This document shows, piece after piece, positions 26,766 to 38,823 of a DNA stretch of 64,000 bases; the first letter of the stretch is position 1; each line of letters begins with the position of its first letter. The stretch is taken from NCBI GenBank assembly GCA_000320605.2, contig KB445794.1:601837-665836 (forward strand), written 5' to 3'. The position numbers and the translations under genes are program-made. A model generated the notes under the pieces. The model was not told the origin of the DNA, searched no databases, and was given only the letters and a program-made list of their open reading frames with translations. Source of the stretch: Gelatoporia subvermispora B (lineage: Eukaryota; Basidiomycota; Agaricomycetes; Polyporales; Gelatoporiaceae).

Positions 26766-27833
26766 ATGGATGTCGACGAGAAAGACACTCAGTTCACTGC
26801 TCTCCCATCTCGGGTGCAACGACGGGTTGATCAGGCGTTCGACTCTGCGGCTGCCTCGACTTCATCTTCCGTCGATGCTCCTCGCATCAGACGCAACGCT
26901 CCCACTCGCACGCAGGATGCAGAACCTGGGGGCTTCCTACCCGACGACACAGCTGGCGGATTTCTAGTAGACGACTCCGACCCCGCTCCCGGGGGCTTCC
27001 TTGTAGACGACGCAACCAACGAGCCAGATCCACAGGACCGACTCGCGCTCTCCCAGATTCCCTCTGCGCTCCAACTGCTCGACCTGCAGCCCGACGACGA
27101 GGACGTCCTCTCCGTCTTCCGCAACGCCGCCTCGGGGTGGAACGACCGCGACCTGCTGCGGGCGCGGAAGCAACCGGACGAGGAGCTGTTCGTGTACCGA
27201 CGCGACTGGCGGGCCGTCTGCGCGGTGCTGCTCGACACGGGCGAAGATGCAGATGAGGAGGATCGCCGCGAATCCGACGCGGCGTCCCGCGCGGACGACG
27301 TCATGATAGAAGACGACGTAAGCTCTGGCGAAGAATACGTCGAGCCCGAAGGCGAAGAGTCAGAACCTGAGGAGAACGACGCGGAATCGGACGACGAATA
27401 CGTCGAGGGCGGGTCCGTCGTGCGCGCAAAATCCAAGGCCGGCGGCAAGCAGCGGGCCTCGAGAAGGGCAGCTCGCGAGTCGTCGCCGCTGTCCACAGAC
27501 GGCGACGACGATCGCCCGCGGCCGCTGAGCGCACGGCAGAAGCAAGAGTGCCGGCGTGCGTTCCGGCTGTTCTTCCCGGGGGTGAGCGACGGCGAGCTCG
27601 ATAGGCAGCGGATAATGATCAAGGACATCACGCGCGTCGCGCAGCTGCTCGGGGAGAAGATCACCGCAGAGGAGGTGCGCGCGTCCCTATCTCGGCTGAT
27701 CAGACAGCGTGCACGGGCTGACGCGGCGGGCGCGCAGACGGTCGAGATGCTCGAAGCGTTCGCGAGTTCGGCGGACAAGTCGATGGGCCTCGCCGACTTT
27801 GAGCGGATGATGCTCGCGGCGCGGCTCGCCTGA
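26766..27833 (+). CDS. acidic EF-hand-like protein, intronless, 355 aa
   Basis: I do not recognise a named family. The N-terminus carries three GGFL-x-DD repeats (residues about 55-90: GGFLPDD, GGFLVDD, GGFLVDD). Next come a conserved-looking segment (SALQLLDLQPDDEDVLSVFRNAASGW) and a long acidic disordered stretch (about 155-225). The C-terminus resembles a degenerate calmodulin-type EF-hand pair: ARQKQECRRAFRLFFPG, then IMIKDITRVAQLLGEKITAEEVRASL and GLADFERMML. The Ca-binding loop acids are largely lost, so calcium binding is doubtful. GC-rich codon use matches the neighbours. It is divergent to condensin H. Confidence 0.7.
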   Translation: MDVDEKDTQFTALPSRVQRRVDQAFDSAAASTSSSVDAPRIRRNAPTRTQDAEPGGFLPDDTAGGFLVDDSDPAPGGFLVDDATNEPDPQDRLALSQIPSALQLLDLQPDDEDVLSVFRNAASGWNDRDLLRARKQPDEELFVYRRDWRAVCAVLLDTGEDADEEDRRESDAASRADDVMIEDDVSSGEEYVEPEGEESEPEENDAESDDEYVEGGSVVRAKSKAGGKQRASRRAARESSPLSTDGDDDRPRPLSARQKQECRRAFRLFFPGVSDGELDRQRIMIKDITRVAQLLGEKITAEEVRASLSRLIRQRARADAAGAQTVEMLEAFASSADKSMGLADFERMMLAARLA

Positions 27834-28803
27834 TCCCGTGCCCCCGAGATTAAATATGAACTACACCCGCGTGCACCCGGCACCGTCCTCGCCGTCGCGG
27901 GCACCGAGCAAGACGTCATCGATCGCCGGCGGATACTCGGTGATCACTGCAGAAGCTCGTCCCGCCCTTTGCACAAATGGCGCATCCAGAAGGGCGCGCT
28001 CGTGATAGACCGCTACAGAGCCCGAGATGCGAATCGTCCCAACAAGGAAGTCCCCTCCTCGATCTTGATCACGCCTCCGACCCGGGCGGGGGTCACGCCC
28101 GCTCGTCTTGGCACCGTGGGCTTCTCGAATCTCAATAGTCAACCCTGGCGAGCGGCTGTTGCGTGCGCCGCCCGTCCTATCGTCGCATGTCCGCCGCAAC
28201 GCACGCCTCAGCGGTTGCACACCGGAATACGGCCAGCTCTCCTATCAGCTCATACGTCGCCACCGCCCCATGCGTGCACGGCAGCTCTTCGTACCACATG
28301 TCCTATAGCTACTAGAACAGCCCCACACGGCGTCTTACCGGTGCCCCTGAACCGCCTTGCCAAACTCTCCGTGGCACGATATGCATTCTTTGCCGTTTAC
28401 CACAGATGGCAATTGACTGATCTCTCGCTATCTCAAATCACCGGTTTTCAAATGCCCCATCAGTCGCACTCGCACCGAGAGCAGCACAACGCACCACCGG
28501 CGCACGATAAGAACGAGAGCGGAAAGCACGCAGCGCACGCCAAGAGCGGGAGCGGAAAAATCTGCGTAATTGGTATACAAGCACATTGAGCATTGCGAGA
28601 ATTAATAATAATCGTTACACAGTACTATTGGTAAACGTGGTCCGTCATGACTGACCGTGAGCGCAACAACATCAAAACAACCCTCTCGTGAGCGTGAGTG
28701 TGAGTGTAAGCGTAAGCGTAAAGCGTGTGGTGGGTGAACAGCTAAGTAGTACAACCGCGCGGCCCCGTAAGGCGCACGCGGTGGAGTCTGCGCGTAGGCG
28801 CGT
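27834..28803. other. intergenic, possible unrecognised small gene
   Basis: Frames on both strands up to 206 codons are open, but their composition is typical of GC-rich non-coding DNA and I recognise no domain. Around 28,688-28,730 there is a degenerate hexamer run (GTGAGT/GTAAGC). Confidence 0.4.
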
Positions 28804-30553
28804 TTAGACCTTTTCCTCCGACGCCTTGTCGTCGGTGTGCACCTTGCCGGTCAGCGTGTCCGCGACGTGGACGTCGTTCGCGATCAGCTGCTGGCGGTAC
28901 TTTCTCGACGTCAGCGGCGTCGAGTTCTGGTACAGCAGGTCGATCTGCTCCAGCGAGAGACCCTTGGTCTGCAACACATTGTCAGCACGTGCTATTCCCG
29001 CGGCGCAAAAAAAAAGGGACGAACCTCGGGAATGCAGAAGTAGGTGAAGATGAGGCAGCCCAAGCAGGTCGAGCCCCAGATGAAGAAGACCTTAACCTGC
29101 AGGCCGGCGTTGCCCGGGCCGGTGTTGACGAGGTACGGCGTCGCGTACGAGATGGCAAAGTTCCAGAGCCAGTTGGACGCGATGGACATGGACATGGCCT
29201 TGGCGCGGAGGTTGAGCGGGTAGATCTCGCCGACGACGATCCACGCGATGGGGCCCCACGTCGACGCGAACGCGGCGATGTAGATGCAGACGAGCGCGAT
29301 CAGCGCCTTCTGGCCGGCCTGGTTCTCGACCGAGATCGTGACGCCGACGATGGCGACGATGTACTCGCAGATGCACATGACCGCGGCGCCCCAGAGCAGC
29401 AGCGAGCGGCGCCCGAAGCGCTCGACGCCCCACATGCCGGGGATGGTCATGAACACGTTGACGATGTTCGTCGCGACGGAGGTCAGGAACGGGTTGGCGA
29501 TGCCCGAGTTCTTGAAGAACGTCGTGCCGTCTGCGGTCAATGTCAGCCGCTGCGTGTCGAGCGAAAAGCGCGGGGGGACTTACAGTAGAAGATGAAGTTG
29601 ATGCCGGTGAGCTGCTGCCAGGCCTGGATGAAGATGCCGGAGAGCGTGCGGAGGATGATCTTGTTGTGCGAGGGGCGGAAGCAGTCGAGGTAGCTGCTCT
29701 CGCCGATCTCCTGCTCCTCCACGAGCGCGGCGCGGATCTCGTTAAGCTCGATCTCGATCTCGGGGTCGGTGGGGTCGAGCGACGTGAGGCGCGAGAGCGC
29801 CTTGGCCGCGGCGGCGTCGCGGCCCTTCTTGATGAGGAAGCGCGGGGACTCGGGGAGGTACATCATGCCGGTGACGAGGATGAACGCCCAGACGAACTGG
29901 ATGGACGTGGGGATGCGCCACGCGGAGTGGTTCGTGCGGTCCTTGGTCGCGTTGTTGATGACGGACGCGATGAGGAGGCCGATGGTGATCGCCCACTGGT
30001 AGCCCGCGACGACGGCGCCGCGGATCCACTTGGGCGAGCATTCAGACTGGTACATGGGCACGAGCGTGGAGATGAGGCCGACGCCGAGGCCCGCAAAGAC
30101 GCGGCCGACGACGAACGTCGCGATGTTGCTGGAGCCGGTTTGGAGCGCGATACCGAGGACGAAGACGGCGGCGGCCATGATGATACCAAGGCGGCGTCCG
30201 ATAATGTCGGCGGCGGGGGCGCCGAGGAGGGCGCCTACGCGAGCGACGGATCAGACGCGGTTAGGAATGAATGGCGCGGGAGACTCACCGAAGAAGGTAC
30301 CCGCGGAAAGAATTGATACAACGAGGGACTCTCGTGAGGAAGACAGGGCGTACGGCGCCGAGGGGTCGCCGGTGGGTGTGCCAAAGACGGAGAGCCAGTC
30401 GTTCATCTGGATGATGCCAGAGATGGTGCCGGTGTCGTAGCCAAAGAGGATACCACCAAAGGCGGCAAAGGCGGTCATGGCGATGCCTGCGAACTTGTTC
30501 TTGGGTGCGTTGGCCCCGATGCCGGGGCCAGTAGCTGCGGGACCGCCGGGCAT
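28804..30553 (-). CDS. MFS hexose transporter
   Basis: This is a 12-helix plasma-membrane sugar porter (MFS, sugar-porter family). The N-terminus (NKFAGIAMTAFAAFGGILFGYDTGTISGI) is helix 1. Family signatures follow: DIIGRRLGI (G-R-R between helices 2 and 3), VGRVFAGLGVGLISTLVPMYQSE, the central PESPRFLIKKGRD loop, QQLTGINFIFYYGTTFF in helix 7, ERFGRRSLLLWG, STWGPIAWIVVGEIYPLNLRAKAM, and the terminal PETKGLSLEQID. About three introns interrupt it (one at FFG/ALLG near 30,240-30,295, one near 29,525-29,585, one near 28,975-29,023). The C-terminus ends ASEEKV at 28,804. It resembles fungal high-affinity glucose transporters, but substrate cannot be read from sequence. Confidence 0.92.
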
Positions 30554-30630
30554 TGTGAGCGGTGGGTGCGCGTTGGTGGAGAGGGGGATAAACGACGCGG
30601 GGGTGAAGGATGTGGGGAACCACGAAGAGA

Positions 30631-30700
30631 AGCGGAGGGGAAGAAAGCGGGCATTTTATAGGCGGGGAGGAAGCAAGAGCCGGGGAAGCGGGGGGCAACG
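30631..30700 (-). promoter_or_regulatory. hexose transporter promoter: TATA box and CreA/Mig1-like sites
   Basis: On the minus strand TATAAAA (30,654-30,660) lies about 100 bp upstream of the transporter ATG. Around it, the plus strand has several SYGGRG words (GCGGAG, GCGGGG, CCGGGG), the consensus bound by CreA/Mig1 carbon-catabolite repressors. Glucose-responsive control is an inference. Confidence 0.5.
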
Positions 30701-33700
30701 ACTGGCAACGACTGGCGAAGGAAGTGCGAGCGACCGGGGAGGAGATGAGCCACGCGAGCCATGCGGACCTTGCGCAAGTTCCAGTCCCTCCCCCGCGCCG
30801 CCCATCACAATCTGATCAAATCTCCTCCAGGCACATTGCATGCCCCATGGGCCACCATGTGGCCTTCCCCCGCACTCTTCACCCTCCCCCGCCGCTCTTC
30901 GCGCCAGCAGCCGAAGAATCTCCCTCACCCAGGCCTTTCAGGGCAACACATGGTAGGGATGCGTCGAGCGAGCAGCGGAGGGTGAGCGGGAAGAAGACGG
31001 TGCGGGCAGACGAACTTGCACGCCTGCCGCATATGGCGATGTTCCGGGAGTCGGCACCGATCGAGAGGGAGCGCCGGCAAGTGTTTAGGCTCGTTTACCC
31101 CAGCCGCGCCCCGCCCCCGCCGCAATTTTTCGCTCATCCACTGCGTGCCTCGCCCATCTTCCATGTCGCCTTGTGCAATTTCACAGAGTCTCACCCAGAG
31201 CACCCACGCGCGTACATCCCAGACATTAACATAGGCACCTTCTCGGAGCACGACCTAGCACGACCCCGTGCGCGAACGGGCCCGACAGTCAGCGGGCTGC
31301 TGAACAGTGCACCCGGGCGCCGATCCGCTCGTTGCAGGCACCCACAATTACCCGGGTCCCGCACCGTCGAGCATTTGCTCGCATTTGCCGTCCCGCGCCC
31401 TGCCACTGGCCGCGCGCCAGCAGCCAACGGGAACGAGCGGACGCGACGCCGGAGCATCCCCCGCTGACAGCCACGACTCACGTTGTGCATCGCAACGCGC
31501 CTCGGCCCAGCCAGGAGGAGCCTGTTGCACACAACGCCGAGGCGTGCAACCCCGACGCCGGCACGCACGTTCACCCGCCGATCGCAATTTCGGGCAGGCA
31601 GCGCGGATGATTATGAATGCGGTCACGTGACCGCGCGGGGGCGGCACAGCGGGGGGCGGAGAAGGTGTGGATGCCCCGCGCAGCCCCGCCCCCAAACCGC
31701 TGCAGCGCGCTCGCCTCGCCGTTCGCGACGCTTCAGCACGCTTCTTCTGCATCGCTGCGTCACGGCGACCCCGCCGCCGTACGCGAGCGGGGCATACTCC
31801 CACCTCGAGCACGCTGCTCGTCACCGCGCTACGTCATGTCGCTTCTCCTTCTTGCACCAATATTATGCGAACGGACCATATGTATGCATGTTCGGCGTAT
31901 CTGCTCAACGTCAGCTCTGCGTGACGTCCGTCTGTGCTTCCGGCCAAGTCGGCGCGGGGCGTTCATTCAGGTTCATGCCAGCCGGACACAGCAGCAACGG
32001 ACTGCTCCCGCATGTGTCTCCGTCCCGTCCATGCCCCGCCCGGCGAGCAGCACCCAGAGCGCATACACAGCATACGTCTACCAGGTTCCGTCCGTCCGTG
32101 CGTGGTGTACTCTCAGACACTCCGTACCTCGCCTGGAGGCAGGCTCAGTCCGTACGAGCTCCTTCCACCCGCACTGGTGATCCGCGCCCGACGTCGGCGC
32201 CTGCTCCGGCGCCTACACCGTGCTCAAGATGTTAGGACGGCCGTTTCCTTTGGTAGATCATCCCATTCCCCCCCCGGCCATGTCCGCCCTGCGCGCGCAC
32301 ATCCATCCGTCGAACGGCGCACGCTGTCACCATCTTGACTGATGCAGCCTGACGCGTGATCACGCTCGCGGGGACGTCGCCAGGCGCGTGCGGGCGTAGA
32401 GTGCGCACATCACCCGCCTCTGGCATCCTCCGTGCAAAATCACCGCGCGCGAGTACAGACTCCGGCGGGCATCGGGCTCCACGACGCTGCAGAAGGCACG
32501 AACCCCCGAGCTGCGCCGCCGCCGCGCCCGTGTCCTCGCAGCTGCTTCTCCAGCACATTCGCACCGCAGGCTGCATCGCAAAGTTTGTTTCGCAGCCAAC
32601 GGGCGCGTGCATCTGGAGACCGCATGCGTGCGTCCATGTGATAAGGGGCGCGCGCCAGGCACGCCCGCGACGCGCGCAATGTGTGTCTATGGCAAAGAGG
32701 CACACCATCCCACACCCTCCCACACCGGGCGGACGCGAGCGAGTGCAGCGAATCCTTCTTCCCCGCGAAATCCGTCCCAGCACGTCTGCGGGGCCCGATC
32801 GCCTCGCCCGCCCGGCCGACGGCCGACGCAGCGTCCGCGCGCGGGCCGTTCCCTGCCCAGCGAACCCCGCGCGCTGCCGTCCCCATGGCCATCAGCGGGA
32901 CGCGCCGTTTGAATATTCGTCTGAGATCGCGGCGGCTGCGCGACGGTGCATGCATGCAGCGTGCAAGGAGGGGCCAGCTGAGCAGCCCGGGCGAAAATCG
33001 AGAGCCCGCATCCCGTACAGTGGACTGTGGCCTCGCGGCTGCATCGATCGCGTCGGGAGCCTCGACCGAGGTGCGAGGCACGGGAGAGCTCGCGGTGTTC
33101 TGCGCAGAAGCCTGCCAGAATGCACGCTAGCAAAGCGTTCTATCAGCGGGCTGTCGCTGTCGGGTGGTTAGAGTTGTGCCACCGCCGTCAAAGATGTATG
33201 CACGTCGAACAGCACACCGAAGGCCTTCTTGGTCGTGATCGGGTTATGTACTTTGCGAAGACGTAAATTCAATACCCTCTTTGCACCCGCGTCTGCTTCC
33301 AGAATCTGTACAACAACCCACCACTAATGAACGTCCCTGCACGCCGAAAGCATCGAGTCAGCTGCAGACATAGCCTGACGCCCTTCAATTCGAGCAATGT
33401 GCAACGATACCGCTCGCTGTGCATGACCAGTGGGATATCACGACTCCCGCGATTCGCTAGTCGACGCGAGCGAGCTAATTTGTGATGAACTTTTGAACGG
33501 CCGCGAGCCTCGACAGCCCAAGCCTTCGCGATCTTGTCAACATCCTGCACCCTGAGCAGCATCACCGGCGGTTATCAGCGTGCCACCGCACGCGTCCCGC
33601 AACCGGTGACCCGCAAGGCGAAGCTGCGATCACGAAGTATCAAAGTCGTAGCGATACACATTGTTTCCATCTCCATCGCCACAAAATACAAGAAAACGTC

Positions 33701-33791
33701 CAGCCCTGCACCCGATGATCCATATCATACACATACACCACCACCACCACCACGTTGCCGCACATGGCCCATTGATTCATCACCCCACTGA
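30701..33791. other. 3 kb GC-rich gene desert
   Basis: Open frames of up to 285 codons occur on both strands at once (for example 30,610-31,467, 31,483-32,235 and 32,356-33,171). They are Arg/Pro/Ala/His-rich with no domain, as expected when GC is high and stops are rare. I see no splice-linked gene. The 3' end, near 33,735, carries a (CAC)n run downstream of the DAK gene. It may hold transporter regulatory DNA or a non-coding transcript. Confidence 0.5.
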
Positions 33792-36213
33792 TCACCCCAG
33801 CAGGCCCTCAAGGATGACCTTGACGCCCCACGCGCCGGGGTCCGGCACGCGCTCCTGCTTGAGGCGGTCGCCCTCCACGTACGCGCTGCGCCCCGCCTTC
33901 GCCTCGAGGTCGCGCGTCCGCAGCGCCGCGCCGCCCGCCGCGCCGACCGCGCCGCGGAAGTCGCCGCTGTCCGCCGCGAGTGCCGCCGCGAACGCGTCCA
34001 GCGGGTCCACCAGCGTGCGCGACGGCGGCCGCGCGCGCGTGTACGTGAAGAGCTTGTCCCGCGCCGCGCCGAGCGCCGCCGCCCAGTGCGCGGGCGAGAG
34101 CGTGTCCGCGCCCGTGTGGTGCGCCTGCACGCCCTGCGCGAGGGCCGAGAAGAAGATCCTGCGGGCCCGGCGCGTCAGTGTGCGCCCCGCGGAGATGGCC
34201 AAACGCGCAGGCGGACGTACGAGTAGAGCGCGCCGCTCGTCCCCCCCCATCTGCTCCTCCGCAATCTGCGCAACCGCAATCACAGACCCGACGACGTCCC
34301 GCCCGTCCACGCTGCCGCTTTCCAGCTGCTTCAGCACCGCTGTTTGCACGCGTCAGCCCAGTGTCAGCTACTGCCCGGTCCGGTCACCGCACGCACCCGT
34401 CGCGCCCGACTTGAGCGTCAGGCCGCAGTCGCCGTCTCCCGCGATGTTGTCCATGTTGGTGATCTCCGGCTCGGCCTCGACGAGCGCCGTGCACGCGCGC
34501 CGCACGGCCTCGTTGAACATCTGCGCGTTCTCCGCGGCGAGCTTCTTCGCGCCGCCCGCGGTTGCGCCCGCGCCCGTGCCCGCGCCCTGCTTCACCTGTG
34601 ACGAGAGAGACTGCGGCGGCGAAGGTGCGGACCACTTCCATCCAGGCACGTTCGGCTTCTCGTCGAGGAGTTCCAGAATGAGCGACGCGGGAGGCGCGTT
34701 CTCGTCCTCCGCGGACGGCAGGAGCAGGGCCGTAATTGAGAAACCGGGCATATTCAAACTCGTCTGCGCGCCCGCAACTCGTTTCAGTAGAGACAATTAT
34801 GCCGGTGAACGGCACGCACCATAAACGTTCCCGCGAGGACCCGCTCGATCACGACGCCCCGCGCCTCGAACACCTTACGCGCCTCCCCGACAATGCCGCC
34901 GAGCTCAAGCTCGCTCGTGCCACCGAGATTGTTGACAAGCAGCACGATGCGGTCGTTGCCCTTGAACGGGAGGAACGAGCGCTCCGGGTCCGTCGTGGAC
35001 GTGAGCGCGTCCACGAGCTGCGGGACGAGCTCGTGAAGCGGAGGCACGGGCGACAGCCGGCGGTTGCCCGGCTCGTTGTGGATGCCCATTCCGATCTCGA
35101 TCTCGTTGGCCTTCAGGTGGGTCTCCCCCGCAGCTGTGCCTGGGACCTGGAATTCGGAATGAGCGATTCGAAATGCAGTGCATGAGGAGAGCACGGACGT
35201 GGCAGTGCTCAAGCCCGACACCAATGGTGCCGATGCGCGAGGCGACATACTCGGCAACGCTGTACACCTCGTTGAGGCTGCCGCCGCGCTTGGCGAGCGC
35301 GCCTGCGATCTTGTACACTAGGACGGTCCCCGCGAGACCTCTGCCCGGGTTTCAGCTAATGTGAGGCAATCATGCAGATACAGACAATGTACCTTCTGCC
35401 GACAATCTTGCCTTGGGTCTTGCCCACTGCGACATCGTCAGCGACAATCACAAACTTGACTTTGTCAGCCTTGTCCGGGTGCTGGGCAGAGTACTGCTCC
35501 CTCGCGAGACCAAAGTTCAGGATATCTCCGGTATAATTCCTGCCGTACCATGTCAGCGCAGGGCGGGGACGCAGCGAAGCCCGCATCTCGGAGGCGGGTC
35601 AGACGCACTTGACGATAATGACGGTCCTAAGTGAGTTGGATGAGCGATCTGCAGTGCCGCCGTAAAGTCTACTCCACATACCCCTGTTCATTCTCACACA
35701 GATCGATCCCTCGACGGACCTGGCTCGCGTTGGGCGACGCAAAGACATTGCCGCATACAGCCGCTGCAAGAGAAGATTCGTACTCGCTAAACAACACATC
35801 GGCGCCGATCCTACTCGCCTGTAAGCATGCCTTCGCCTGGACGTAATCGGGGTCAGCGACTCAATGGCGCGGGTATCATCGATGAGACGTAACCGACCGA
35901 CGAAGCCAGGATGCGCGGGCTCGTGGCCCGAGCCGCCGCCGCAGATCAGGGCGACCTTCGAGCGATCCGGCGACGCGACGTAGACGACTGTGGGGGCGGG
36001 GTGAGGTCATTGCCAGGCGCGGCAGCGCGGATCGGTCAGATGGCGGGCGCGCACCCTTATCAGTTACGTCGAGCGCTACCTGCGGGTTCACAGCGCAGAG
36101 CCCCTGCAAGGAGTCGACCACGAGGGCCTCGGGCGAGTTGGTGAAGTGTTTCGCTGTGGGCGGGTGAGCGTCGTCCTGTGCGGGTCGCGGTGGGACTCAC
36201 ACTGGATGGACAT
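33792..36213 (-). CDS. DAK1: dihydroxyacetone kinase
   Basis: It phosphorylates dihydroxyacetone (and glyceraldehyde) with ATP, detoxifying dihydroxyacetone and feeding glycerol carbon into glycolysis. The tiny first exon (MSIQ-S) is joined by an intron to KHFTNSPEALVVDSLQGL. The DakK domain then shows the glycine-rich ICGGGSGHEPAHPGFVG, FVIVADDVAVG and ASRIGTIGVGLEHCHVPGT. The covalent substrate-binding His is expected in the CHVPG segment, which is split by an intron at about 35,143-35,200. GMGIHNEPG and DRIVLLVNNLGGTS follow. The DakL ATP-binding domain has NMDNIAGDGDCGLTLKSGATG, SGALYSIFFSALAQ and ARPPSRTLVDPLDAFAAAL. It is a full-length two-domain eukaryotic-type enzyme with about eight introns. 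Confidence 0.93.
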
Positions 36214-37394
36214 CGCGGTGGAGGTGCTCTGTCGTGCAGAGCGTCTGGTGGAGAGCGGGGGGTTCTTAAGGGCTGCTTGCTGTTCTAGACCCGAGGACCG
36301 AGAGGAGCCCCGTCTCCGAGCACGAGTACTGTGGTCTACCCGCCTCCAGCTACTGCGCTTCACCGTCGCGGGAGGCTTGTGACCAGAGGATCCGTCCCTG
36401 ATCAGTCGTGACAATACCTTGGCAATAGGGGCCCGCCGCACACGCTGCGCGTGAAACACAACCTGATAAACTGTTCACAATTTCTGTCCTCTGGAGGCGG
36501 AGGTGGACACGAAAAGGGGAGATAATCAACATATCTAAGCCTGGACTCGAACAGTCGCCGCCGAGCCACCCATTTCTGCTCCCGCTTGCTAGACCGGCCT
36601 AGCTTGCACTCGTCGTTGCGCGAGCTCTGTGGGCAGCGCACGTGCAATGGGACGACATGTTCTCCGCGGTCCGCCAGACTTTGAGTGAGAATAGCAGACC
36701 AATGACGTTTGCGATGCAGTGCATCATTGCATTCCGAATCGTCCAGTCGAGGCCGAATCGAATTACAGCGCTGTAAATGATATAAATCATCGTTAACGCC
36801 CGTTAGCCGCTCTTATTACCAAAATGCGTGCACGTGGCTTTAACAAGATACCCACGGTCAAGACTGTTGTAGCCCGCCTGCGCCAACAATCGCCGATGTC
36901 GATGAACAGCGGCGTCTGCGCTCGGGTCTGGTGCGTCACCGATTCTCCGTGACTTTGTTTGATATTGTTCCGCTATACAGCTACGCATGTGAGTTGCGAC
37001 CGTTGCCGTCAGAACATCTGTCGAACGACCGCCAACACGATTCGCTCCTTCCATCACATCGCCAACCATTACAAATCTGCGCTGCGTTCTTACTGATCAT
37101 ATTCCTCAACCTATCGCCCGCAAGCCAAGCTGTTATCTCCCCTGGACACGTAGATACACGTGGATGCATCCCTCAATAGACATAGAACATCAATGTTGCC
37201 CACAACGAAAAGTACTGGTTCAGAGGCTTGATGCACCTGGCAATGCATGTGGGGCGATAAGCACAACTCTATCTACTGCTACAAGGTCACAAGATACACG
37301 GGATACGATACAGGTACTATGGCTACAACGAATCAGAAAATATGCTACACTGACACACCAAGCCTCTCTTCCGGGACGATGGAGCAAAGAGCGG
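36214..37394. other. intergenic, no gene recognised
   Basis: This 1.2 kb stretch lies upstream of the DAK gene. Frames are short on both strands with no domain. It presumably includes the DAK promoter. Confidence 0.5.
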
Positions 37395-37777
37395 CTAACG
37401 CAATAATTTGTCGAAAAGGGCTTCGTTTCTCTTCTGTGTGCGGGTATTCAACTCCAGAAATTCCTGGAACGCCTGGGGCGGAAGCTCGATTATGTCCGTG
37501 GTAGGCGTTCGTAGTACATCCTCCGGCGGAAATATGGTAAGAATATCGCGTGCTGAGATGCGCGCTTGCGGTACGGTGGATGCGAGGAAGTAGCGCTCCC
37601 CAAAGGGTGCATATGTCAAGACGTCGACCCAGCGATCACGTTGGCTGTGTGAGCGCGCAGCTATCGCTTCTAACATCAGTGATTATCTTCCCTGTGTAAA
37701 GTAATCCCGACTGTACCTTGTACGAGCGTCACCTTCCTGTGCACCAGGGCAACCGCAAGTGAACCATGGCGTATCAT
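37395..37777 (-). CDS. small hypothetical protein, about 112 aa
   Basis: No family is recognised. The proposed gene starts at ATG 37,777 (MIRHGSLAVALVHRKVTLVQ). One intron (about 37,673-37,718, ending TTAG) joins it to EAIAARSHSQRDRWVDVLTYAPFGERYFLAS, then ILTIFPPEDVLRTPTTDIIELPPQAFQEFLELNTR, ending KLLR. The second exon has a natural-looking amino-acid mix, and the splice keeps frame. The first exon is short, so the true start may differ. The gene could also be a decayed remnant. Confidence 0.4.
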
Positions 37778-38823
37778 AGCGCTAATGAGGTGGACAGAAG
37801 AGCGAAGAAATTGTGATAGTGGCAGAGCTCAGGCAATGCTCGTGAACAGCTTCGACCACCAGCTCTGACAGTCCAATGGCCTCACAATACGCTGAGCAGA
37901 GTGGTCTTTATACGTGCTCAACGCCATTGTTCCCGTAAGCCGAAGTAGCGGCGCTATCGGCCACAATTAGAGAAGACAATAAGCAGTGTCCAATGCAGCG
38001 TCCCAAAAGGCCGAGAATGCGTGCTTCAGAAGCTAGAAGCCTAACTGAGTACAAAACCATGGCTACATGGCAGACATGAGGATAGTCATGCCTCAGGGAT
38101 GGTCACAGCGTCTGTGTTCGCCACACGGGAATACAACACCTACCAATTCGGGACCCGCATCGACGCGCAATATGCCGATAGAGATCGATCCTGCAGCTCA
38201 CGGGAAGCATCACCGGCTTCTAGTATCGCGCCTACTTATGTGTCCCTGTCATGTTCGTCTGTGTAATTCGTCCTATGATGTGCATATTCATGAGATCAAT
38301 GTGAAAGGGCCATTAAGGTCCTCGGTTGCCGTGGTGCCTTTAGCTAGGAATCTCGCCAGTGCTTTCTATATAGTAGACGATGAGCGGCATTTTTAATCAG
38401 TCTTGGGTGTTTCATGGAGACGAGACTTCCCTTCAGAACATGACTGTTATGTATCAAATTCATGTGACGCCCTGCCAGAATAAGGAGCGGCAATTCCACG
38501 GAGAGGCGCATCAAGAAACCAATGTTGCACCATCGCACACCTTAAACCCGAGTCTCGAGAGTCTAAAAATTTCACAGCTAAAAATTACGTGGATTCGACA
38601 TAAACTGAGATTTTGTTCTACTGTGGTGTCTCAAAGAGGAACCTTCAAACACGATGAGAGATGGTGTGTTTCGAGAAGAATCAAACCGGGCGCATCTGCA
38701 GCCATTGATAGGGGTTGAAAAGAAACAGTCACACTAATACACGACTCGACAAACTATCGATGATACGTACACATACAGCGGTGGTCGCCTTGACATATTT
38801 TGTCCGACACTTTGCTGTATGGC
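37778..38823. other. intergenic, no gene recognised
   Basis: This stretch is lower in GC than its neighbours. The longest frame (38,380-38,718, plus) has no recognisable domain. I see no repeats. Confidence 0.45.

Noticed and set aside
26831..27919. 362-codon minus-strand frame opposite the EF-hand-like gene
   Set aside because: It is a Ser/Arg-rich mirror of the acidic codons of the plus-strand gene, which has recognisable structure.
27861..28220. 119-codon minus-strand frame downstream of the EF-hand-like gene
   Set aside because: No domain, and other frames over the same bases are equally open.
30610..33171. Three long plus-strand frames of 250-285 codons
   Set aside because: They overlap equally long frames in other phases and on the other strand, have Arg/Pro/His-heavy composition and no domain. 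High GC explains the lack of stops.
36530..36600. tRNA-like B-box (GTTCGAGTCC on the minus strand)
   Set aside because: No seven-pair acceptor stem or consistent anticodon and T arms could be drawn, so it is not a tRNA gene.
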